From contig JAUNKR010000018.1 of NCBI GenBank assembly GCA_030532705.1, forward strand, positions 1 to 32,961: a DNA stretch of 32,961 nt, in the 5' to 3' direction. This stretch comes from Peptostreptococcaceae bacterium (GTDB lineage: Bacteria > Bacillota > Clostridia > Peptostreptococcales > Filifactoraceae). The translations under genes were made by a program, and so were the position numbers. Below the pieces are notes generated by a model that made no database searches, was not told where the DNA came from, and was given only the letters and a program-made list of their open reading frames with translations. Below are positions 1 through 7,500 of this stretch, one piece after another (the first letter of the stretch is position 1; every line of letters starts with the position of its first letter).

Positions 1-54
1 TACGCACGGTGGTGTGAGAGGTCGGGGGACTACTCATCCCCTTCCTACTCGATT
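1..54 (+). mobile_element. 3' end of a group II intron (end of domain V and domain VI)
   Basis: The first bases read like the 3' half of group II intron domain V (ACGGTGGTGTGAGAGGTC at about 6-23). A short hairpin follows, GGGGA (25-29) pairing with TCCCC (37-41), and then CCTACTCGAT. This order matches the end of bacterial group II introns that carry a reverse transcriptase. The A at 47 lies 6-7 nt before the likely 3' splice site (53 or 54), where the branch-point A is expected. The intron body and its maturase gene would lie left of the window, so only the tail is visible. The assignment rests on motif memory, not on a covariance search. Confidence 0.72.
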
Positions 55-137
55 AATGGATCGCTGATGAGAAGGATGAGCGGATCTCATTGGAATATAA
101 GAATACGATCATCCATTAACGATCTCATTATGTAAGA

Positions 138-596
138 CTAAGGAGCTGTTTTTTCGGAATCATTCAGCAGATCATCGACTTCGGGCATGATAACATATCG
201 GGCGATATCCGACTTTTCGAAAATAAGATTGCTGTCTTTCCCGAATTCAAGAGAAAAGTTTTGCTCATCAAAGGTGACCTCATATTCCGCTTCTTCCGGA
301 TCCGTAAAAATATATTTTCGATCTGCTATTTTTCGGAGTGTTCCTTTATAAGCATTTGGACCGGATTCTCCGGAAGCGGTGTAGTGGTAATAGTGGTCCA
401 TATCATCCTCAAAGATCAGGATCATCGAGGATCTGTCCAAAATGCTGATATAGGTCCCATACAATTTGTCTTTTTCAAATGTCGATTGAGCATAGCCCCA
501 AGGAAGATTTTCAAGATACCATGCATAGAATCCGCAGGCTATCAGAAAAGAGGCGATGATCGCGATCGCTTTTTTGTTATTGCTGTTTTTGAACAT
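138..596 (-). CDS. Small membrane-anchored or exported protein, function unknown (152 aa)
   Basis: I do not recognise this protein. The start is placed at the ATG whose first base is 596, because AAAGGGGG lies a few bases upstream. A longer reading with 41 more N-terminal residues lacks such a site and would run through the promoter. Residues 9-26 form a hydrophobic segment after a basic N-terminus (NSNNKK), giving a signal anchor or signal peptide. The rest is acidic and polar and looks like a small beta-rich extracytoplasmic domain (LYGTYISIL, YKGTLRKIADRKYIF, YEVTFDEQNFSLEFG). It is transcribed away from the pantothenate operon, and a good promoter lies just upstream on the minus strand. 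There is no catalytic motif. The frame and ribosome site make it a likely real gene. Confidence 0.7.
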   Translation of the reverse strand: MFKNSNNKKAIAIIASFLIACGFYAWYLENLPWGYAQSTFEKDKLYGTYISILDRSSMILIFEDDMDHYYHYTASGESGPNAYKGTLRKIADRKYIFTDPEEAEYEVTFDEQNFSLEFGKDSNLIFEKSDIARYVIMPEVDDLLNDSEKTAP

Positions 597-663
597 AGAT
601 CCCCCTTTCTTTTGTGGGAATTTAGGTTTTCTAAAGTTTTTGCAAAAGATTTTCTTTGAATCC

Positions 664-692
664 TTTATAACATATTTTTTTATTTTTGCCAA
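664..692 (-). promoter_or_regulatory. Sigma-A-type promoter for the 152-aa gene
   Basis: On the minus strand TTGGCA (plus positions 687-692) and TATAAA (664-669) are separated by 17 bp of very AT-rich DNA. It lies about 70 bp before the ATG at 596. The rest of the stretch to 1087 holds weak GC-rich inverted repeats (for example 779-784 with 803-808) and the divergent promoter of the pan operon. I see no gene in it. Confidence 0.5.
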
Positions 693-956
693 TGTGATCC
701 CATTCTTTTTTGTAGTCATTTTTTGAGAAAGCTGATCGAAAGGATGCGGAAAAAGAAAAGCCTCTTTTTCAGTAGAGGAGCCGCTCTCTTTGGGAGCCTC
801 CGGCGGCTATTTTGTGATTTCCTGTTTACCGATGGTGGACTTGTGTTTGGGATCCGGAGGGATGAAACCGGGATAAAGGCATTTTTGATCGACTCGAGAT
901 TCTCATGTTGGTGTAAAAGGTTGATTTTTTTCGATGTATTTTTTGTGTCAAAATAG

Positions 957-984
957 TTGACAAATGAGCTTGGTTTGATATAAT
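957..984 (+). promoter_or_regulatory. Promoter of the pantothenate operon
   Basis: TTGACA (957-962) and TATAAT (979-984) match the sigma-A consensus exactly and are 16 bp apart. Transcription would begin near 991, leaving a leader of about 95 nt before the first gene. No riboswitch is evident in the leader. Confidence 0.75.
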
Positions 985-1087
985 GAGCACGACGGCATCC
1001 TTTGGAGCCGTACACAGCAGATCAACAATTGAATATGGAATAGTAAAAACATTGCTTTGATTCGCAAAGAACAGGGACGGTGAGAAC

Positions 1088-1966
1088 ATGGATATTGGAT
1101 TTATTGGAGCGGGCAAAGTTTGTCATGCTCTTTCTTTTTATTTTGGGCAAAATCATTCGATCCGAGGGATCTATTCGAGGCGTTTTGGATCGGCTGTGGA
1201 GCTTGCGAAAAAAATCGAATCGGTTGCGTACGAACGAATCGAGGATCTGGTGAGGGATTCGGAGCTGATCCTGATCTCGACGACGGACGATCAGATCGGC
1301 ACGGTCGTTGAACAGATGGCGGGGCTTGAGCTTTCGGGCAAAAGCATCGCGCATCTGTCGGGTTCTTTGTCCTCGGAATTGCTTCGGCCGCTTTATGAAC
1401 AGGGAGCGACGGTGCTGAGTCTGCATCCGGCGCAGTCTTTTTCGGATCCGAAGTCGGCATTGCTTCAGCTTGGGAATACGGTGTTTACCTTTGAAGGGAT
1501 GGGCGATCAGGAGCAAGTGGTCGAGCGACTGTTTGAGGGTCTGCCGAACGAGCGGATCCGGATCTCGTCACAGAGCAAATGTCGCTATCATATCGCATCG
1601 GTGATGTTGTCGAATTATCTGGTGGCATTGTACGGTCTGTCGGAGGAGCTGTTAGAACAGAGCGGGATGAGCAAAGAACAGTCGCAGAGGTTGTTGCTGC
1701 CCCTTTTGGATTCGACGGTGAACAATCTTCGGGAGCGGGGGTTTTCGGCATTGACCGGACCGCTGGAGCGAGGGGATGTCGATACGATCCGAAGGCATTT
1801 GGAGGATCTGGAGAACGATCGCCTGATCGAGACCATCTATCGATCGATGGCGAAAAAAACATTGACCTTGCTGGAGAAAAATGGCAGAGAAGTTTCGGAA
1901 CAGATGAATAAGGTGTTAACAGAAAAAGATCAAAGAGAAGAAATGGATGCAAAGTTCGGTCGCTGA
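1088..1966 (+). CDS. panG: DUF2520-family oxidoreductase, probable PanG-type ketopantoate reductase (292 aa)
   Basis: The probable role is NADPH-dependent reduction of 2-dehydropantoate to pantoate, the step between PanB and PanC. The N-terminus has a Rossmann fold with the dinucleotide-binding motif GFIGAGKV (residues 4-11). Residues around 105-115 read LSLHPAQSF, a hallmark of the DUF2520 family, and the C-terminal half is helical as in that family. PanG is described as a ketopantoate reductase unrelated in detail to classical PanE and, as I recall, belongs to this Rossmann/DUF2520 group. The position directly ahead of panB and panC, with no PanE visible, supports the call. It is the first gene after the consensus promoter. 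The ribosome site (GGTGAG, 1079-1084) is modest. The substrate is inferred from context, while the fold is clear. Confidence 0.75.
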   Translation: MDIGFIGAGKVCHALSFYFGQNHSIRGIYSRRFGSAVELAKKIESVAYERIEDLVRDSELILISTTDDQIGTVVEQMAGLELSGKSIAHLSGSLSSELLRPLYEQGATVLSLHPAQSFSDPKSALLQLGNTVFTFEGMGDQEQVVERLFEGLPNERIRISSQSKCRYHIASVMLSNYLVALYGLSEELLEQSGMSKEQSQRLLLPLLDSTVNNLRERGFSALTGPLERGDVDTIRRHLEDLENDRLIETIYRSMAKKTLTLLEKNGREVSEQMNKVLTEKDQREEMDAKFGR

Positions 1967-2145
1967 GAGGAAGGGTTTGCATCATAATGCGAGCATTGGA
2001 TCGCGAAACGGCGGATCGTAAGCGGATAAGCCGATCGGTATGACGCACCGGCAAACGAAGGAGAGATGAGGTTTTGGACGAAAGTGCATCGGCGATATGC
2101 GGTTTTTCGTCCGAAGCGGGATCTTATGGAGAATGGAGGATCAGA

Positions 2146-3015
2146 TTGAAAAAGATAACGACGAGGAGCTTTCAAAAGTTCAAAGAGAATGGAAAAAAGA
2201 TCACGATGATGACGGCATATGATTATTCGACAGCAAAGCTGATCGATGAGGCGGGGATCGATTCGATATTGGTCGGGGATTCCCTCGGCAATGTCGTACT
2301 CGGCTATGAGGATACGATCTATGTGACGATGGAGGATATGATCCATCACACGAGAGCGGTGGCAAGAGGTGCGAAGCGAGCGCTGGTGATCGGGGATATG
2401 CCGTATCTTTCGTATCATACGGATGTCAATGAGGCGGTAAAAAATGCCGGACGATTGATCCAAGAAGGTCATGCGCAGGCGGTCAAGCTGGAAGGCGGTC
2501 GAGAGATCCTTGATGTCGTGCGTGCCCTCGTGCGAGCGAAGATCCCTGTAGTAGGGCATATCGGGCTCACACCGCAGTCGGTCAATCAGATGGGAGGCTA
2601 TCTCATCCAAGGGAAAAATGCGGAGGATGCACGAAGATTGCTTGAGGATGCAAAGCTTCTGGATGAGGCAGGCGTTTTTGCGATCGTGATCGAATGTGTA
2701 CCGAAGCAGGTAGCGGAAAAAATCACTCAAGCGGTCAAATGCTCGACGATCGGGATCGGCGCCGGCAATGTGACGGACGGTCAGGTGCTTGTGTCCAACG
2801 ATGCGTTCGGCACCTATTCGGAAAAAAGGCCATCTTTTGTGCGTGTGTTCGGCAATGTGGGCGAGGTGATCGCCTCTTCGACAAAGGCTTACATCGAAGC
2901 GGTCGAGCGCGGAGACTTCCCGAGTGACAGCGAGAGTTTTCACATCGACGGCGAGCAGTCGGAAGAATGGTGGAAGATCTATGGATCGGAGGATCCGTCG
3001 AACAAAGATCGCTAG
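2146..3015 (+). CDS. panB: 3-methyl-2-oxobutanoate hydroxymethyltransferase (PanB, 289 aa)
   Basis: PanB transfers a hydroxymethyl group from 5,10-methylene-tetrahydrofolate to 2-oxoisovalerate, making ketopantoate in the cytoplasm. The protein shows the family landmarks in order: MMTAYDYSTAKLIDEAG, ILVGDSLGNVVLGY with a metal-binding Asp, VIGDMPYLSY with a second Asp, AVKLEGG with the metal-binding Glu, and FAIVIECVP with the catalytic Glu. The start is taken as TTG at 2146 because GGAGGA (2135-2140) precedes it by 5 nt and the product then begins like other PanB proteins (KKITTRSFQKFK). An upstream ATG at 2074 would add 24 residues unlike the family. A 179-nt gap separates it from the DUF2520 gene. 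The substrate of that upstream enzyme's reaction is the product made here. Confidence 0.95.
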   Translation: MKKITTRSFQKFKENGKKITMMTAYDYSTAKLIDEAGIDSILVGDSLGNVVLGYEDTIYVTMEDMIHHTRAVARGAKRALVIGDMPYLSYHTDVNEAVKNAGRLIQEGHAQAVKLEGGREILDVVRALVRAKIPVVGHIGLTPQSVNQMGGYLIQGKNAEDARRLLEDAKLLDEAGVFAIVIECVPKQVAEKITQAVKCSTIGIGAGNVTDGQVLVSNDAFGTYSEKRPSFVRVFGNVGEVIASSTKAYIEAVERGDFPSDSESFHIDGEQSEEWWKIYGSEDPSNKDR

Positions 3016-3255
3016 AGGATCTTATAGGGACTTGTTTCGTCGGAGGTCTTATGGACCAAGGATGAACAGGTCTGCTTTATCGGAAGATCAAAAATGAATA
3101 TCATAGGGATGATGACGGCTTGGGATCCCTTGTGAATAAAGAATGCGGATCGGTCAGGCCGGATGGCTGAGGCTCCGGGAAGGGTTTGGGAACGATCAAG
3201 GATCAGCAAGATTTTTAATGAAGGTTGCGATCTGCAACAGCGGAAAGGAAAAAAT

Positions 3256-4098
3256 ATGAGAGTAATAAAGACAGTTGAAGAGCTGGTGAGTTTTGTCAAA
3301 GAGCAGAAAAAATCGGGAAAAAGCATCGGTCTGGTCCCGACGATGGGATATTTGCACGAGGGGCATCAATCCTTGATGAAACAGGCGCGCAAGGAAAATG
3401 ATGTGGTCATCGTGTCGGATTTTGTCAATCCGATCCAGTTTGGACCAAATGAGGACTATGACGCTTATCCGAGAGATCTGGATCATGATATGGCAAAGGC
3501 TTCGGCAGAGGCTGTGGATATTTTGTTTGTGCCTTCGGTGGAGGAGATGTATCCGTCGAGCTATTCGACCTATGTGAATGTGGAAGGATTGACCGAAAAT
3601 CTGTGCGGAGCGCAAAGACCGGGTCATTTCCGCGGAGTATGCACCGTAGTGCTCAAGCTGTTCAATCTGACGAAGGCGGATCGTGCGTATTTTGGTAAAA
3701 AGGATATCCAGCAGTTGATGATCATTCGCCGAATGGCGCAAGATCTGAATATGGACATCGAGATCATCGGTCTGCCGATCATCCGCGAAGAAGACGGGCT
3801 TGCCAAAAGCTCGCGCAACAAATATCTTTCGCCACAGGAGCGAAAAGAGGCACTTTCTCTTTCGCAGGCGCTTCAAACTGCAAGATCGATGATCGATCAG
3901 GGAGAGACACGATCGGAGGTTCTGTATCAGGCGATGAAGACGATCTTTGACAAATTGCCGTGCACGATCGACTATATCAAGATCGTCGATCGAGAGACGC
4001 TGAAAGATACCGACTCGGTCCAAGAACCGTCGATCATCGCATTGGCGATCAAATTCGGCACAACAAGACTGATCGATAATATGACAGTCGGATTCTAG
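3256..4098 (+). CDS. panC: Pantothenate synthetase (PanC, 280 aa)
   Basis: PanC joins pantoate and beta-alanine using ATP to form pantothenate, through a pantoyl-adenylate. The HIGH-like nucleotide-binding motif is visible as VPTMGYLHEGH near residues 23-33. DFVNPIQFGPNEDYDAYPR and GHFRGVCTVVLKLFN follow, and FGKKDIQQLMIIRRM is the usual helix. The KMSKS-equivalent loop reads AKSSRNKYLS. The length is normal for the family. The ATG at 3256 follows a GGAAAGGA site, and an in-frame upstream ATG at 3163 would give an untypical N-terminus. The 240 bp between panB and panC contain no convincing gene. No panD is present in the window, so beta-alanine must come from elsewhere. A terminator follows. 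Confidence 0.96.
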   Translation: MRVIKTVEELVSFVKEQKKSGKSIGLVPTMGYLHEGHQSLMKQARKENDVVIVSDFVNPIQFGPNEDYDAYPRDLDHDMAKASAEAVDILFVPSVEEMYPSSYSTYVNVEGLTENLCGAQRPGHFRGVCTVVLKLFNLTKADRAYFGKKDIQQLMIIRRMAQDLNMDIEIIGLPIIREEDGLAKSSRNKYLSPQERKEALSLSQALQTARSMIDQGETRSEVLYQAMKTIFDKLPCTIDYIKIVDRETLKDTDSVQEPSIIALAIKFGTTRLIDNMTVGF

Positions 4099-4111
4099 AA
4101 TAAGGCTCAAG

Positions 4112-4154
4112 GGAGTATCGCAAAGGGTCGGATGATCAGCGATGCTCCTTTTTT
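4112..4154 (+). terminator. Rho-independent terminator of the pantothenate operon
   Basis: GGAGTATCGC (4112-4121) pairs with GCGATGCTCC (4139-4148) with one G-T wobble, followed by six T residues (4149-4154). It sits 14 bp after panC. Confidence 0.85.
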
Positions 4155-4208
4155 ATCGAAAGAGTTCGGATCGGTTGCAAAAACGATTTTTAACCGATGC
4201 GAAAGCCA

Positions 4209-4237
4209 TTGACGCAGGAGAATATACAACCTATAAT
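4209..4237 (+). promoter_or_regulatory. Promoter at the left edge of the helicase cassette
   Basis: TTGACG (4209-4214) and TATAAT (4232-4237) are exactly 17 bp apart. The -10 box lies inside the 31-bp direct repeat, while the -35 box lies outside it. The right-hand copy of the repeat has the same TATAAT (9818-9823) but no recognisable -35 at the matching distance (AGCCTG). The simplest reading is that this promoter originally drove the gene now decayed at 9864-10347 and was separated from it when the cassette arrived. It may now transcribe the helicase operon with a leader of about 330 nt. Confidence 0.6.
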
Positions 4238-4255
4238 TAAATCAATAAAATTTGT
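4225..4255 (+). repeat. Left copy of a perfect 31-bp direct repeat flanking the helicase cassette
   Basis: These 31 bases are identical to 9811-9841. The match begins TACAACCTATAATTAAATCA and ends AAATTTGT. Just to the right, a weaker similarity follows in both copies (ATGTTTAGAGG at 4284-4294 against ATGTTCAGAGG at 9864-9874), so the ancestral duplicated stretch may have been longer. The two copies are 5,586 bp apart. Confidence 0.9.
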
Positions 4256-4283
4256 TGGATATTAGGGTGCGAATAAGGGTGCG

Positions 4284-4552
4284 ATGTTTAGAGGGGATGC
4301 AAATAGTAAGGGGAAAAGAGCTATTTGGTACATAAAAGAGATTTCGGATTAACAGTAAAAGAAGCACAATCTTTTATTATTAATAAGTATTGGAATTATG
4401 AAATGTTAGACAAAACTTGAGAATATTCAAAGCATTATTAATGGTAATAAGGTCAGCTTGTAAAAATCTCTGAAAGTGCCCGGAGAATTCTTGGCGGGGA
4501 AATAGCCAAGGTAAAATATGATTATGTTTTATTAAAATTAATAATAAACTAA
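4284..4552 (+). pseudogene. Degenerate small reading frame(s) upstream of the helicase
   Basis: No intact gene fits between the left repeat and the helicase. A frame opening with ATG at 4284 reads MFRGDANSKGK and stops after 22 codons. Its first four residues equal those of the relic gene at 9864. A second frame from TTG at 4325 runs 31 codons (containing DFGLTVKEAQSFIINKYWNY), stops at 4418, meets more stops by 4450, and then stays open to a TAA at 4550 (ISESARRILGGEIAKVKYDY). The peptide-like character suggests a decayed short gene brought in with the cassette, but I cannot name a family. It could also be non-coding leader. Two copies of AGGGTGCGA (4264-4272, 4276-4284) lie at its left edge. 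Confidence 0.3.
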
Positions 4553-4577
4553 TAGAGAAAGGATAATGAGGTGGAGA

Positions 4578-7500
4578 ATGGACAATAAGGAAAGGGTCAA
4601 AAAACTTTTTGAGCATACGAGAAACCTATGGGAGTTAAAGTTTCCTCTTGTGAAAAATATTCAAAGTCAAGAATGGCATGTTTTTCTGAAAGATATTCCG
4701 ATGGACACGGATTTAGTACTTTTTGGAGATTACCTAAATATAGGAAACAGATCTTCTGTGGAAAATAGTTTTCTTATGAAGATCAAAAAACCTATATTTG
4801 AAGAATGTCCTACTCCGGATGACGATATTATAGAGTGGATCGAAGATGGTTGGGATGATCCTAAAAACGAAGCTCAACATAAAAATCACTTGAAAAAGGA
4901 AGGGATGGATTTTTTAGAAGAGAAGTTTGAAGATATTCCGCTGAGAGTAGAAAAGTACAGTGCTTGGGTTAAAAAAAGAAGAGAGTGGACAGAAAGACAG
5001 ATGCAATCGATACAAACCGGTGCTCTGTTCGAAAATTTATATGAAATTTATATGAAGTTAGATGAAAATCCGGATGACTTTGAATTGATGTGTGGAAATG
5101 GAATGATTTTGGATAAAGACGATGGGACGATCAATCATCCGATTATTCTAAAGTCTGTCAGGTTAGCATTTGATTCTCAAAAAAATGAGATCTGTATTTT
5201 TGATTCTGATACAGAGACAGAACTATATGATTCTATACTTCGAGTCATGGAAGATATAAATTATAATAATCTTAAGGTTGTGGAAGAAGAGCTAATAGAC
5301 CAATCTTATCATCCATTTGATATAGCAAGGATATCGGATTATTTAAGAAGTTTAGCAAATGAACTTAGCTTTAAAGCCACTTTTCTTGAGGAAAGTGAAA
5401 TAGTAGATATTCAGCATCGAATTTTTATAAAAGATCAAAAGAGCTTTTTTCTACGTAAAAAAGTTCATGGATTAGTAAGGGCGGTAGAGGAAATCTCTCA
5501 ATTCATTGATGAAGAAGATATAACTTCACCTTATATTAGAAGTCTGGTGGATCCGTATTTAAATACAAGAAGTTTTGTTCAATCGGATTGCGCAGTGGAG
5601 TTCTCTTCGTTAGAAGGAGAGAGCAAGGATATTTTACTCGCAAAAGCATCCAATCAAGAGCAAATTGAAATTGCTCAAAAGATCGAAGCATATGACGCAG
5701 TATTGGTCCAAGGTCCTCCCGGAACAGGGAAAACGCATACGATCGCAAATCTTTTAGGACATTTTTTGGCGCAAGGGAAAAGAGTTCTTGTTACAAGCCA
5801 TACTCGCAAGGCACTTGGAGTTTTGAAGGAAAAGCTACCTGATAAAATCCAAGATCTTTGTGTTTCTTTGATCGACGAGTCTAACAAGGATATGATACGA
5901 TCGGTGGATAAAATAAATGAATATGCCGTAAAAACAAACTCTGAAAAGCTTGCAAAACAAAGTAAAGAAACTGAGAATAAACGTAATAGGATTCTGGCAG
6001 ATCTGACAGATGTACGTGAAAAGATCTTTGCAATAAAAAATATGGAGTATGAAAGTATTGTTTATGATGGGAAAGGATATTCTGTTAAAGAGGTAGCAGA
6101 TTTTTTGTTGGAAAATAAAACATTGTTGGGTTATATAGAGGATATGATCGAATTTGGACAACCCTTTCCTATCTCGTCGGACGAGGTAGATGTTCTATAT
6201 AAATTTTTTATAGAGGCTTCTTTGGAAGAGGAAGCTGAATTACAATGCATTCTTCCGGATCCAAAATCTCTTCCGACGCCAAAGCAATTAGGAGTACTTT
6301 TTAAGGAAAAAGAAATAGCTCAAAAGGTTTTACAAGACATAAAAAAGGATTCGATGATGTCTGTATCTCTTGATTATTTAAAAGGGCAGGATCTGAATCG
6401 GGGGAATGGCACGACAGAAGGAATATTCCAACCTTTGATAGAGGAAATTCGTCAATATAAAATGAAAATGGATTCTTTTGAACAATGGATGATTTATGCT
6501 GCTTCAACAGGAGGACAAAATGGCGTTAGCAAAGCTAAATGGTTATATCTAGAGAAAAGCATAAAGGAATATTTACAAATGCTGGAGCAGGTAGAGCCAT
6601 TGATACTTTCGAAAGATATTTTTTGGGACGATCTTTTGGAGAGTGATAATAGAAAATCTATTGTTAAAGAAATGGCTAAAAAATTTAGTGATAAAGGGAA
6701 GCTTTCGATTTTGGATCACTTGTTCAATAAAGAACTCACAAGTGTTTTTAAGAAGCTAAAAGTAAATGGAAAGGAATTATCTTCTGAAGAGGATGCAAGG
6801 ATGATCTTGAAGATGCTTGAGTTTCAAGATAAAGAATCATTGCTTGAGAGTCTATGGGATGAGTTGATAGCTCTAAATGGTGGTACGGCATTTAGAAAGA
6901 TCAAAGGTAGCACCCAAGGTTTCTGGAGATCCATATTAACCAAGCTCCAGATGGGTTTAATGTGGTATACGGAGGACTATCCGAAGTTAGGACGGTTAAT
7001 CATCAATTTAGGTCTGGATCCGATACTGTTCTATGAGACTAATTCAGAGGATTCTATGGCTGAGAAAACAATAAAAATTTTTGATAGTGTCAATAAGAAA
7101 CTTCCTCATTATAGTGAAATGTTAGAATCCTTAGATAAGATCATTCAAGTAAAATCGATCAAAGATATGGCAATAGAACGGTTGGCAGAAGCAAAACAAA
7201 GAGGGTCGAAAATATGCGAACATCTAATATATAGCCTATCAGAAGAAAATATAGAGAACTATTCCTTCCAATTTGATGCATTAGATAATTTATATAAAAA
7301 GAACGATCAATTTGAACAACGAGAAAAGGTAGTTCAAAAGCTGAAAGAGGCAGCTCCGAAACTTGCACAGAATATACTGGGGCGATGCAGTGTATTTAAT
7401 GATGCATCTGCTTTTAGAACAATAGAGGATGCATGGAAATGGAGAAGTTTGAAAGAAAGACTAGACGAGGTTTCTTCAACACCTTTTGACTCTTTGCAAA

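Noticed and set aside
1930-2943. Long open frame on the minus strand opposite panB (337 codons)
   Set aside because: It is a mirror of the panB gene caused by its codon pattern. Its composition is His/Arg/Ile-rich and unlike a protein, and panB is certain.
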